DNA of 64,000 nucleotides from Streptomyces tagetis (GTDB lineage Bacteria; Actinomycetota; Actinomycetes; Streptomycetales; Streptomycetaceae): assembly GCF_018069565.1 (NCBI RefSeq), contig NZ_JAGPNL010000009.1, positions 186,001 through 250,000 on the forward strand, in the 5' to 3' direction. The position numbers and the translations under genes were made by a program. Below the pieces are notes generated by a model, which made no database searches, had not been told where the DNA came from, and saw only the letters and a list, made by a program, of their open reading frames with translations. This document shows positions 23,777-32,107 of the stretch, piece after piece. Positions within the stretch are counted from its first letter, which is position 1; each line of letters starts with the position of its first letter.

Positions 23777-23816
23777 ACGGCCCCTCGCCCTCCGGGACTT
23801 CCGGGCGGGGGGCCGT
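23777..23816 (+). terminator. Strong hairpin between convergent genes
   Basis: Arms 23777-23790 and 23803-23816 pair over 14 bases with one G-U wobble and a 12-base loop. It starts 19 bases past the membrane-protein stop and faces the minus-strand operon ending at 24029, so it may act in both directions. Confidence 0.75.
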
Positions 23817-24028
23817 CCTCGTGCCCGGACGGGGTGGCGGGCCGCGGACTGGCCGCCGTGGTCCACCTGTTCGCGGGCCACGCGGTCACCGGCCGGCTCC
23901 GCCCGCCGAGGACCCGGGCGACGGCGGCCGGTCCCGTACGGGCCGGTACGGGAGTACGGGAGTACGGGCAAGTGCGGGCCGGTACGGCCCGACGCGACAC
24001 CGGTACGGCCCCACCCGGCGCCGTCCCG

Positions 24029-25108
24029 TCAGACGCAGCAGTCCGGGTCGAGGCCGCGCGGCAGCAGGTCGCCGGCGAAGACCCGGCAGGTCGCCTCGTG
24101 TCCGCCGAGCGCGGAGACCGCGAGGAGCAGGGAGCCGGCGGTCCAGGTGGTCAGCTCCCGCGGCCAGACGGCGTCGTCCTCGTAGACGTAACCGGTCCAG
24201 TACAGGCCGCTCGCGGAATCCCGCAGGTGCTGGATGGACTGGAGGATCTCCAACGCGCGGTCGGATTCGCCCACCGCCCACAGGGCGAGGGCGAGTTCGG
24301 CCGACTCGCCGCCGGTGACCCACGGGTTGGGGACCACGCAGCGCACGCCGAGGCCGGGGACGACGAAGCGGTCCCAGCCCTCCTCGATCCGGCTGCGGGC
24401 CTCGGTGCCGCCGAGGGCGCCGCCCAGCACCGGGTAGTACCAGTCCATGGAGTAGCGGCCCTTGTCGAGGAACCGCTCGGGGTGCCGCCGGATGGCGTGC
24501 CGCAGCGCGCCCGCCGCCAGTTCCCAGTCGGGCTGGGGCTCTTCGCGCTGTTCGGCGATGGCGAGGGCGCAGCGCAGCGCGTGGTGGATGGAGGAACTGC
24601 CGGTCAGCAGCGCGTCGGTGGTGTCGGTGCCGTCCTCGTCGCGGCGCCAGCCGATCTGTCCGCCGGGCCGCTGGAGGCGCAGCACGAACTTGACGGCGGC
24701 GACGACGACCGGCCACATCCGGTCGAGGAAGGTGTCGTCGCCGGTGGAGAGGTAGTGGTGCCAGGTGCCGACGGCCACGTAGGCGACGAAGTTGGTCTCC
24801 CGGCCGCGGTCGGTGACGTCGTCGAAGGCGCCGTCGGCGTAGGCGGCGTACCAGGAGCCGTCCGGGTTCTGGTGGCGGGCGAGCCACAGGTAGGCGCGTT
24901 CGGCGGCCTCGCGTTCGCCGGCCGCGTCCAGGGCCATGGCGGCCTCGACGTGGTCCCAGGGGTCGAGGTGGTGGCCGCGGAACCAGGGGATGGCGCCGTC
25001 CGGGCGCTGGACGGCGAGGATGCCGCGGACGGTGGCGGCGGCCTCGTCGGCGGTCAGGACGCCGGGCAGGACGAGGTGTTCGGCGCGGGGGATGCGGGGG
25101 GTGGTCAC
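24029..25108 (-). CDS. Alpha/alpha-toroid enzyme (usually labelled prenyltransferase)
   Basis: This 359-residue cytosolic protein has tandem helical repeats typical of (alpha/alpha)6 toroids: IPWFRGHHLDPWDHVEAAMA, RAYLWLARHQNPDGSWYAAY, VGTWHHYLSTGDDTFLDRMW, CVVPNPWVTGGESAELALAL and GYVYEDDAVWPRELTTWTAG. Automated annotation often calls this prenyltransferase. I see no DxDD or DDxxD motif, and the acidic/aromatic clusters (DPWDHVE, GESAELAL) look more like toroid glycosidases, so the activity is open. GTG 25108 overlaps the methyltransferase stop (GTGA). It is the last gene of a GT4-methyltransferase-toroid operon. Confidence 0.75.
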   Translation of the reverse strand: MTTPRIPRAEHLVLPGVLTADEAAATVRGILAVQRPDGAIPWFRGHHLDPWDHVEAAMALDAAGEREAAERAYLWLARHQNPDGSWYAAYADGAFDDVTDRGRETNFVAYVAVGTWHHYLSTGDDTFLDRMWPVVVAAVKFVLRLQRPGGQIGWRRDEDGTDTTDALLTGSSSIHHALRCALAIAEQREEPQPDWELAAGALRHAIRRHPERFLDKGRYSMDWYYPVLGGALGGTEARSRIEEGWDRFVVPGLGVRCVVPNPWVTGGESAELALALWAVGESDRALEILQSIQHLRDSASGLYWTGYVYEDDAVWPRELTTWTAGSLLLAVSALGGHEATCRVFAGDLLPRGLDPDCCV

Positions 25109-25839
25109 GGGGCGCCCACCCGGGGCAGGTGCGGCTTGGTCGCGTAGGCCACGAAACTCTTGCCCAGCAGGGGGTTCAGGGCCTGTTCGGCGACCCGGGT
25201 GGCGAGCGGTTTCTTCATGATGTCCCAGACCAGCAGCTTGTGGTACGCCCGCACGGGCAGGGCCCGGTCGTTGTCGACGCCGAAGGCGCACTTGAGCCAC
25301 CAGTACGGGGAGTGCAGGGCGTGCGCGTGGTGGGTGCCGTAGGGGCGCAGGCCGGCCTCGCGGATCTTGCGGAGGAGTTCGTCGGCGCGGTAGATCCGGA
25401 TGTGGCCGCCCTCGACCTCGTGGTAGGCGTCGGAGAGGGCCCAGCAGACCTTCTCGGGGCCGTAGCGGGGGACGGTGACGGCGATGCGCCCGCCGGGGCG
25501 GAGCACGCGGACCATCTCGGCGAGGACGCCCTTGTCGTCGGGGATGTGCTCCATCACCTCGGAGATGATGACGACGTCGAAGGACTCGTCGGGGAAGGGC
25601 AGCGCGAGCGCGTCGCCCTCGATGGCGGTGGCGGTGGCTCCGGGTGGGGCCTCGCCGGCCTCCTCCATCGCGGCGAACCAGGTGGCGACTTCGCGGATCT
25701 CCTCGGTGTCGCGGTCCAGGGCGACGACGTGCGCGCCGCGCCGGTAGCACTCGAAGGCGTGCCGGCCGGCGCCGCAGCCGAGGTCCAGGACGCGGTCGCC
25801 CGGGGCGAGCGGGAACCGGGTGAAGTCGACGGTCAGCAC
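25105..25839 (-). CDS. SAM-dependent methyltransferase of the GT4 operon
   Basis: This 244-residue class I methyltransferase has motif I at residues 19-27 (VLDLGCGAGRHAFE), an acidic residue after strand 2 (VVALDRD), DALALPFPDESFDVVIISEV for motif IV, and GGRIAVTVPRYGPE. The C-terminal half contains aromatic and basic stretches (HSPYWWLKCAFGVDN, HKLLVWDIMKKPLATRVAEQ) that may contact a membrane lipid. The GTG start lies within the end of the GT4 gene (7-base overlap). The substrate is probably the product of the adjacent glycosyltransferase; this is inference. Confidence 0.88.
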   Translation of the reverse strand: MLTVDFTRFPLAPGDRVLDLGCGAGRHAFECYRRGAHVVALDRDTEEIREVATWFAAMEEAGEAPPGATATAIEGDALALPFPDESFDVVIISEVMEHIPDDKGVLAEMVRVLRPGGRIAVTVPRYGPEKVCWALSDAYHEVEGGHIRIYRADELLRKIREAGLRPYGTHHAHALHSPYWWLKCAFGVDNDRALPVRAYHKLLVWDIMKKPLATRVAEQALNPLLGKSFVAYATKPHLPRVGAP

Positions 25840-27230
25840 GTGGCCCTGCTTTCGGGATAGACGCCGGTGTCACGGGGGGAGGTCGGGGCGGCGGCCCGGG
25901 GCGCGGCGCGGCCGGGGGCGGCGGGCGCGGCGGCGACGGCCTCCCGGTAGCGGGCGGCGGTTCCCTCGGCGGCGCGGGCCCAGGTGAAGTGGCGCAGGAC
26001 GCGGTCGCGTCCGGCGGCGCCGAGCCGGGCCCGCAGCTCCGGGTCGCCGAGGAGCCGGCCGAGTCCGGCGGCGAGGGCGCCCGCGTCGCCGGGCGGCACC
26101 GCGAGGCAGGTCTCCCCGTCGCGTCCGGCGACCTCGGGCACCGCGCCGCCGGTGGTGGCCAGCAGGGGCGTGCCGGTGGCCATGGCCTCGGCGGCGGGCA
26201 GCGAGAACCCCTCGTACAGGGAGGGCACGCAGGCGACCTCCGCGGAGCGGACCAGGTCGACGAGTTCGGCGTCGGAGATGCCCTTGACGAACTCCACGGC
26301 GCCGTCGAGTCCGTACCGTTCGAGTGCCTGGGCGACGGGGCCCTCGGCGGGCCGCCTGCCGACCACGACGAGGTGGGCGTCGGGCTGTTCGGTGCGGACC
26401 TTGGCCAGCGCCTCGACGAGGAAGACCAGCCCCTTGAGCGGTACGTCGGCGCTGGAGGTGGTCACGATCCGGCCCGGTACGCGGGGCACGGAGGGGTCGG
26501 GCGAGAAGAGGGCGGTGTCGGCGCCGATGGGGACGACGTGGACGCGGTCGCCGCGGACGCCGAGGTCGTCGACGATCTCCTGGCGGGAGGTGCCGGAGAC
26601 GGTGAGCACGCGGGGCAGCCGGCGCGCGACCCGCTTCTGCATGCGGGTGAAGCCGTACCAGCGGCGTACGGACAGGCGCCGCTGCCAGGTCCCGGCGGCG
26701 TCCAGTTCGAGGCGGCGGTCGACGGTGATGGGGTGGTGGATGGTGGTGACCAGGGGGGCGCCGAGGTCGCCGAGGAGTCCGTAGCCGAGGGTCTGGTTGT
26801 CGTGGACGACGTCGAAGTCGCCGCGGCGGGCCAGCAGATGGCGGCGGGCGCGCAGCGAGAAGGTGAGCGGCTCGGGGAAGCCGCCGGTCCACATGGTGGC
26901 GACCTCCAGCGCGTCGACCCAGTCGCGGTACTCCTCGCGGCGCGGGGTGCGGAAGGGGTCGGGCTGGCGGTAGAGGTCGAGGCTGGGCAGCTCGGTCAGG
27001 CGCGGTCCGCCGGGGGCGTCCTGGGCGTCGAGCACGGGGTAGGGCTGGGCGCCGATGACCTCGACGCGGTGGCCGAGGCGGGTCAGTTCGCGGGAGAGGT
27101 GGCGTACGTAGACGCCCTGGCCGCCGCAGAACGGGTTCCCCTTGTAGGTGAGGAGCGCGACGCGGAGCGGTCGCAAGCCGTCGGCGGCGGGCTCCGGGCC
27201 CGGTTCCGCCTGACTGGCCTCAGCGGTCAC
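25833..27230 (-). CDS. GT4-family glycosyltransferase
   Basis: This 465-residue GT-B retaining glycosyltransferase has an N-terminal acceptor domain with the Gly-rich loop NPFCGGQGVYVRHLSREL. The C-terminal nucleotide-sugar domain has IVTTSSADVPLKGLVFLVEA, VVVGRRPAEGP, the EX7E-type motif in PSLYEGFSLPAAEAMATGTP and a typical end HFTWARAAEGTAARYREA. It probably adds a hexose to a lipid or small acceptor at the inner membrane face. The last 40 residues are Ala/Pro-rich. GTG 27230 is 56 bases from a KstR-type operator that it shares with the divergent TetR gene. First gene of the operon. Confidence 0.9.
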   Translation of the reverse strand: MTAEASQAEPGPEPAADGLRPLRVALLTYKGNPFCGGQGVYVRHLSRELTRLGHRVEVIGAQPYPVLDAQDAPGGPRLTELPSLDLYRQPDPFRTPRREEYRDWVDALEVATMWTGGFPEPLTFSLRARRHLLARRGDFDVVHDNQTLGYGLLGDLGAPLVTTIHHPITVDRRLELDAAGTWQRRLSVRRWYGFTRMQKRVARRLPRVLTVSGTSRQEIVDDLGVRGDRVHVVPIGADTALFSPDPSVPRVPGRIVTTSSADVPLKGLVFLVEALAKVRTEQPDAHLVVVGRRPAEGPVAQALERYGLDGAVEFVKGISDAELVDLVRSAEVACVPSLYEGFSLPAAEAMATGTPLLATTGGAVPEVAGRDGETCLAVPPGDAGALAAGLGRLLGDPELRARLGAAGRDRVLRHFTWARAAEGTAARYREAVAAAPAAPGRAAPRAAAPTSPRDTGVYPESRATC

Positions 27231-27285
27231 TCTTGGGCCCCCTTCTGCCTGCGCCGTCCCGCGAGACTACGCCGGGCCGCTAATC

Positions 27286-27299
27286 TAGAACAAGTTTCA
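27286..27299. promoter_or_regulatory. KstR-type operator between the GT4 operon and its TetR regulator
   Basis: TAGAACAAGTTTCA matches the mycobacterial KstR consensus TNNAACNNGTTNNA at every defined position. It lies in the 183-base divergent region, 56 bases before the GT4 start. A second partial inverted element, CACTTGATCGTCC, follows. Confidence 0.7.
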
Positions 27300-27413
27300 C
27301 ACTTGATCGTCCGGAGGCTCCGAATCTACCGGCAGGTAGGGACGCTGTGACCGGTGGATCAGGTGATTCGCGCCACGGCGGGAGGCCGCGGCGCGGCGGG
27401 CGTCGGGGAGAAG

Positions 27414-28076
27414 GTGGCCAAGGTGGACAAGCCGGGAGCCGGTTCCGGGCGCCGTCCCGTTTCCCCGTCCCTCACCGCGCGTCAGGAAGCGCGCCGCCGC
27501 CGCATCCTGCGGGCGAGTACGCGGCTCGCGGCCCGGGGCGGCTTCGAGGCGGTGCAGATGCGGGAGGTGGCGGAGTCCTCCGAGGTGGCCCTCGGCACGC
27601 TGTACCGCTACTTCCCGTCCAAGGTGCACCTGCTCGTCGCGGTGATGCAGGACCAACTGGAGCGGCTGCACGCCACGTTGCGCAAGCAGCCGCCGGACGG
27701 CGACACGGCCGCGGAGCGGGTCGCGCAGACCCTGGTGCGGGCCTTCCGGGCGCTCCAGCGTGAACCCCGGCTGGCCGAGGCGATGGTGCGGGCGCTGACC
27801 TTCGCCGACCGCAGCGTCGCCCCGGAGGTCGAGCAGGTCTCGCGGCAGACCACGGCGATCATCCTGGAGGCCACGGGCGGGCCGGCGGACCCGGCGCCGG
27901 GGCGGCTCGCCGCGGTCCGTGTCATCGAGCACACCTGGCACGCGACGCTGGTCGCCTGGCTCTCGGGCCGCGCCTCCCTCACCCAGGTGACGGCCGACAT
28001 CGAGACCGCGTGCCGCCTGATCGAACTGACCGACACGACGACGGGCACCGCCCCGGCGGGAACGCGCGGCGCTTAG
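27414..28076 (+). CDS. KstR-like TetR family regulator
   Basis: This TetR protein of about 220 residues has the helix-turn-helix signature RRRRILRASTRLAARGGFEA, VQMREVAESSEVALGTLYRY and FPSKVHLLVAVMQDQLERL. The C-terminal domain contains EPRLAEAMVRALTFADRSVA and VIEHTWHATLVAWLSGRAS. The wording closely follows mycobacterial KstR, the repressor of cholesterol degradation that senses a steroid-CoA ester. Here it probably controls itself and the divergent GT4-methyltransferase-toroid operon through the box at 27286. GTG 27414 has GGGGAG four bases upstream; an in-frame GTG at 27354 gives a 20-residue longer form with no ribosome site. Confidence 0.88.
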   Translation: MAKVDKPGAGSGRRPVSPSLTARQEARRRRILRASTRLAARGGFEAVQMREVAESSEVALGTLYRYFPSKVHLLVAVMQDQLERLHATLRKQPPDGDTAAERVAQTLVRAFRALQREPRLAEAMVRALTFADRSVAPEVEQVSRQTTAIILEATGGPADPAPGRLAAVRVIEHTWHATLVAWLSGRASLTQVTADIETACRLIELTDTTTGTAPAGTRGA

Positions 28077-28084
28077 GCCGCCCG

Positions 28085-28480
28085 GCCCGAGGCCGACACC
28101 GGCGGGGCGGGGTCCGCGCGGGGGCGGGTCCGCGCGGGGGCGGGTCCGCGCGGGGGCGCGTTGCGCGGGGTCGGGTCCGCGCAGGGGCGCGTTGCGCGGG
28201 GCCGGCGGACCGGGACGGGGACCGCCGGGACACCGGGGGCGCGGAGCGCCTGGGCCCCGGCACTCCCGCACCCGGCCTCCGGCACCGGCACCGGCACCGG
28301 CACCGGCAACCACCAGGACGCCGTAGCGCCCGGACCGGGGCCGCGGGACACGGAGCGCCCCGACTGGCCGGCCTGGCTCGGCCACCCCGTCCCGGGCCAC
28401 CGGGCCACCGGGCCACCGGGCCACGGGACCACCGGGCCACGGGACCACGGGGCACCACCGGGCCACGGGACCACCAAGCC
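28085..28480. repeat. Simple-sequence and tandem repeats in the leader region of the B12-regulated operon
   Basis: Three blocks are visible. GGGGGCGGGTCCGCGC-type units (period about 16-18) fill 28100-28200. Five GGCACC hexamers lie near 28280-28310. CCACCGGG/CCACGGGA units fill 28398-28475. The 570 bases between the TetR stop and the riboswitch hold no convincing gene. The block may be slippage-prone spacer. Confidence 0.8.
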
Positions 28481-28649
28481 GGCACCCCCGCGCCGAGGGC
28501 CGTCGAGGCCGGCGTCGGCGCCTGGCCGCCGGGACCCCCGCCCGGCCACCGGGCCCGAGCCCGCCCCCGGCCGGCCCCGGCCCGCTCCCGCCCCGCCCCC
28601 GGCCCGCTTCGGTCCGCCCCCGCCGGCCCCTGGGGCCCGGTTCGCCCGG

Positions 28650-28794
28650 ACGGGTAAGGTGGCCCCCGTCGTCATCACACCCGTACGGGGGGAAGCCGGT
28701 GCAATTCCGGCGCTGACCCGCAACCGTGAGCCGCCCGCCGAGGACCCGCGCGGACGGTGAGCCGGACTGCCCCGCACGGTCGTGACCGGCTCAC
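28650..28794 (+). ncRNA. Cobalamin (B12) riboswitch with downstream hairpin
   Basis: The B12-box region is clear: GGGAAGCCGGTGCAATTC (28690-28707), CGCTGACCCGCAACCGTGAG (28711-28730), and the 3' element GAGCCGGACTGCC (28759-28772), all in consensus order. These features define the cobalamin aptamer. GTGAGCCGG (28757-28765) is exactly complementary to CCGGCTCAC (28786-28794), so the aptamer 3' strand can instead pair downstream, a likely expression platform. The first gene of the transport operon starts at 28901. Bound corrinoid would be expected to reduce expression. Confidence 0.93.
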
Positions 28795-28900
28795 GTGCCC
28801 GGCGCCCGCCGGTGCACGGGCACCGTCGAGGCATACGGGGCCGAGCCGCCGGGGGTGTCCCCTGCTGCCCGCCCCGCGCAGGGAAAGGCACCCGCCGATC

Positions 28901-30157
28901 ATGAACGTCCGCCGCCGCAGCGCCGCGGCCCTGGCCGCGATAGCCGTGCTCGGCGCCGCCGCCGCGCCCGCTCTCGCCGCCGACCCCACCCCGGCCCCGA
29001 CCGCGCACACGCCGTCCGGGCTCTTCGGCACCTCCGACCCGCAGTACGACGGCGTCTGGCGCCAGTCCCTCGCGCTGCTCGCGCAGCGGACCGTCGGCGT
29101 CACCCCCGCGCCGAAGGCCGTGGACTGGCTCACCGGACAGCAGTGCGCCGACGGCTCCTTCGCGGCGTTCCGCGCCGAGCCGGGGAAGGACTGCGACGCC
29201 AAGACCATGGTCGACACCAACAGCACGGGCGCCGCCGTGCAGGCCCTCGCCGCGCTCGGCGGACAGGGCGAGGCCGCCGGGAAGGCCGTCGGCTGGCTCA
29301 AGTCCGTGCAGAACGAGGACGGCGGCTGGGGCTACACCCCCGGCGGCCCCAGCGACGCCAACTCCACCTCCGTCGTCATCGGCGCCCTGGCCGCCGCCGG
29401 CGAGCAGCCCGGGAACGTCAAGAAGGGCGAGAAGGGCGGCAAGTCCCCGTACGACGCGCTGCTCTCCTTCGCCCTGCCCTGCGACGACCCCAAGGGCGCG
29501 GGCGCCTTCGCCTACCAGCCGGAGAAGGACGGTTCGCTGGCCGCCAACGCGGACGCCACCGCCGCCGCCGTCCTCGGCGCGCTCGGCAAGGGCTTCGCCG
29601 CCGAGGCCGGCAAGGGCGCGGAGGGCGGCTGCGCCGACAAGCCGACCCCGGAGCAGGCCGCCGCCGCGGGCGCCGCCCACCTCGCCGGCGCCGTCGCGGA
29701 GAAGGGCCACCTGACCTCGGCCATGCCCGGCGCCGAGGACCAGCCCGACCACGGCAACACCGCCGACACCGTCGTCGCGCTCGCCGCGCAGGGCGGGGCC
29801 GAGCGGGCCGCGAAGCCGCTGGCCTGGCTGGAGAAGAACGGCGGCGCGTGGGCCGAGCAGGCCGGGCCCGCCGCCTGGGCCCAGCTCGTCTTCGCCGCGC
29901 ACGCCACCGGCACCGACCCCCGCGCCTTCGGCGGCACCGACCTGGTGGCCGGCCTCAACGCGACCGGCCCGGCCCCGCAGGAGGCCGCGGCGAGCACCGC
30001 CCCCGGCAAGGAGGCCGGCCAGAAGGACGAGAAGAACGACGAGAAGAACGACGACTCCTCCGGCTTCGGCCTGTGGTGGTACGTCGGTGTCTTCCTCGTC
30101 GCGGGCGCCGGCATCGGCTTCCTGCTGAGCGGACGCGCCCGGAAGCGGAACACGTGA
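28901..30157 (+). CDS. Membrane-anchored exported alpha-toroid (transcobalamin-like) protein
   Basis: This 418-residue exported protein has a Sec signal at residues 1-27 (RRRSAAALAAIAVLGAAAAP, ALAAD). Toroid repeats of the prenyltransferase/terpenoid-cyclase type cover about 50-360: AVDWLTGQQCADGSFAAF, STGAAVQALAALGGQ, AVGWLKSVQNEDGGWGYTPG and PLAWLEKNGGAWAEQ. A Lys/Asp/Glu linker (KDEKNDEKNDDSS) and one TM helix (388-410) with an RKRNT tail place the domain outside the membrane. Human intrinsic factor and transcobalamin use the same toroid fold to hold B12. With the riboswitch and ECF genes, I infer a corrinoid-capturing surface protein. ATG 28901 is in a leader with GGGAAAGG about 14 bases upstream. 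Confidence 0.85.
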   Translation: MNVRRRSAAALAAIAVLGAAAAPALAADPTPAPTAHTPSGLFGTSDPQYDGVWRQSLALLAQRTVGVTPAPKAVDWLTGQQCADGSFAAFRAEPGKDCDAKTMVDTNSTGAAVQALAALGGQGEAAGKAVGWLKSVQNEDGGWGYTPGGPSDANSTSVVIGALAAAGEQPGNVKKGEKGGKSPYDALLSFALPCDDPKGAGAFAYQPEKDGSLAANADATAAAVLGALGKGFAAEAGKGAEGGCADKPTPEQAAAAGAAHLAGAVAEKGHLTSAMPGAEDQPDHGNTADTVVALAAQGGAERAAKPLAWLEKNGGAWAEQAGPAAWAQLVFAAHATGTDPRAFGGTDLVAGLNATGPAPQEAAASTAPGKEAGQKDEKNDEKNDDSSGFGLWWYVGVFLVAGAGIGFLLSGRARKRNT

Positions 30158-30831
30158 CCCGCCGTGCCCTCCCGCTGGTCCTGGCCGCGCTCCTGCTGAT
30201 CGGGAGCGCCGGCCAGGCCCAGGCCGCCGGTTACCGCTACTGGTCCTTCTGGGACCGCGACGGCGACCGCTGGGTCTACGCCACCCAGGGCCCCTCCACC
30301 GCCCGCCCCGCCGACGGGGACGTGCAGGGGTTCCGGTTCGCGGTCAGCGAGGACTCCGCGGACGCCGTCCAGCCGCGCGGCACCGCGGAGTTCGCGGAGA
30401 TCTGCGCGAAGACCCCTGCCCGGGACGGCGCCAAGCGGGTGGCGCTGGTCCTGGACTTCGGCACGGAGGCCGACGCCCCCGGCGGCGAGAGGCCGCCCGC
30501 CGGGCGCACCGCCTGCGCCGCCGTCGGCCCCGACGCCACCACCGCGGAGGCCCTGGCCGCCGTCGCCGGCCCGCTGCGCTACGACACCAGCGCCCTGCTC
30601 TGCGCCATCGCGGGCTACCCGCGCACGGGCTGCGGCGAGCAGGTGAGCGGGCGCGGCGAGCCGTCGGCGGCACCCGCGGAGAAGGAGGCCGAGGGGGCGA
30701 AGGCGGCAGAGGAGCCGGGGGACAGCGGCTCCGGCCCCTCCGTCGGCCTGGTCGGCGGCATCGCGGCGGTCGCCGTCCTCGGCGGGGCCGCCGTCTGGCA
30801 GGCGAGGCGGCGCGGGAATGCGGCCGGCTGA
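30154..30831 (+). CDS. Exported single-TM protein of the B12-regulated ECF operon
   Basis: This 225-residue protein overlaps the previous gene by GTGA. It has a signal peptide at 1-24 (LPLVLAALLLIGSAGQAQA) and an extracellular domain at 25-165 starting AGYRYWSFWDRDGDRWVYAT, with VQGFRFAVSED, CAKTPARDGAKRVALVLDFG and paired cysteines (ALLCAIAGYPRTGCGE). A Glu/Ala-rich spacer, a TM helix (about 195-215, GLVGGIAAVAVLGGAAVW) and a QARRRG tail follow. The order and topology mirror the preceding toroid protein. In animals transcobalamin has a toroid plus a small beta domain; this protein may supply a comparable second half, which is inference. I know of no experimental role. Confidence 0.8.
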   Translation: MTRRALPLVLAALLLIGSAGQAQAAGYRYWSFWDRDGDRWVYATQGPSTARPADGDVQGFRFAVSEDSADAVQPRGTAEFAEICAKTPARDGAKRVALVLDFGTEADAPGGERPPAGRTACAAVGPDATTAEALAAVAGPLRYDTSALLCAIAGYPRTGCGEQVSGRGEPSAAPAEKEAEGAKAAEEPGDSGSGPSVGLVGGIAAVAVLGGAAVWQARRRGNAAG

Positions 30832-32107
30832 TCCCCCGGGCACCCGCGCCGGGTCCGCGCACCCGGACCCCGGCACCGGAACCGGGCGCCCCGGCCGGGG
30901 ACCCGGGTCCACGCACCCGCACCCGCGCTCCTCGGCCACCCGCCCCGGCCCCGGCGCCAGGACCGCGCACCCCCACCCCGGCTCCGGGTCCGGAGCCGCG
31001 CTCCCCCGCCCCGGCTCCGGAGCCGTGCACCCCGGCGCCTGGTGGCTGTGGGCGCTCGCCCTGGGCACCGCCGCCACCCGCACCACCAACCCCCTGCTGC
31101 TCGGCCTGCTCGTGGCGGTCTCCGCGTACGTGGTGACCGCCCGCCGGCCGCACGCCCCCTGGGCCCGCTCGTACGGCGCCTTCGTCAAACTCGCCCTGGC
31201 CGTCCTGGTGATCCGGCTGCTGTTCACCACCGTCCTCGGCTCGCCGATCCCCGGCACCCACGTCCTCGTCACCCTGCCCGAGGTGCCGCTGCCCGACTGG
31301 GCGCAGGGCATCCGCCTCGGCGGCCGGGTCACCGCCGAGGGCCTGGTCTTCGCGCTGTACGACGCGCTGCGGCTGGCCGCGCTGCTGATCTGCGTCGGCG
31401 CGGCCAACGCGCTCGCCAACCCCTCCCGCCTCCTGAAGTCCCTGCCCGGCGCCCTGTACGAGACCGGGGTGGCCGTGGTCGTGGCCCTGACCTTCGCCCC
31501 GAACCTCATCGCCGACGTGCAGCGGCTGCGGGCCGCCCGGCGGCTGCGCGGACGGCCCGACCGGGGCGTACGGGGGCTGCTCCAGGTCGGACTGCCGGTG
31601 CTGGAGGGCGCGTTGGAGCGCTCGGTGGCGCTGGCCGCCGCGATGGACGCCCGCGGCTACGGCCGTACCGCCCGCGTCCCGGCCGCCGTGCGCCGCACCA
31701 CCGCCGCGCTCACCCTGGGCGGGCTGCTCGGCGTCTGCGCCGGGACGTACGGGCTGCTGACCGCCGAGGGCGGCACGTACGGCGTGCCGGTGCTGCTCGC
31801 CGGGGTGGCCGCCGCGCTCGCCGGGCTGAGGCTGGGCGGCCGGCGGTCGCCGCGCACCCGGTACCGCCCGGACCGCTGGGGCCCGCGCGCCTGGCTGGTC
31901 GCCGCCTCCGGGGCGGTGGTCGCGGCCGTGCTGGCCGTCGCCGCCGTCCGGGACCCGGCGGCCCTGTACCCGGGGGTGGTGCCGCTGACCGCCCCCGCCC
32001 TGCCGCTGTGGCCGGCGGCGGCGGTCCTGCTCGGACTCCTCCCGGCCTTCGTCACCCCCGCACCCGAGCGGCCGTCCGCCGCCCAGCCCGCCGAGGAGCC
32101 CTCGTGA
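30818..32107 (+). CDS. ECF transporter T (EcfT/CbiQ-like) membrane component
   Basis: This 429-residue protein is the energy-coupling T subunit, starting at ATG 30818, 14 bases inside the previous gene. The first 70 residues are Pro/Gly/Thr/His-rich and unusual for the family. Membrane helices follow (WWLWALALGTAATRTTNPLL, SYGAFVKLALAVLVIRLLF), then the cytosolic coupling helices with the signature RLRAARRLRGRPDRGVRG and AAAMDARGYGRTAR (the Ala-Arg-Gly motif that contacts the ATPases). Two or three more helices occur near the C-terminus (LGGLLGVCAGTYGLLTAEGG). It would link the S component to the fused ATPase encoded next. Confidence 0.88.
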   Translation: MRPADPPGTRAGSAHPDPGTGTGRPGRGPGSTHPHPRSSATRPGPGARTAHPHPGSGSGAALPRPGSGAVHPGAWWLWALALGTAATRTTNPLLLGLLVAVSAYVVTARRPHAPWARSYGAFVKLALAVLVIRLLFTTVLGSPIPGTHVLVTLPEVPLPDWAQGIRLGGRVTAEGLVFALYDALRLAALLICVGAANALANPSRLLKSLPGALYETGVAVVVALTFAPNLIADVQRLRAARRLRGRPDRGVRGLLQVGLPVLEGALERSVALAAAMDARGYGRTARVPAAVRRTTAALTLGGLLGVCAGTYGLLTAEGGTYGVPVLLAGVAAALAGLRLGGRRSPRTRYRPDRWGPRAWLVAASGAVVAAVLAVAAVRDPAALYPGVVPLTAPALPLWPAAAVLLGLLPAFVTPAPERPSAAQPAEEPS

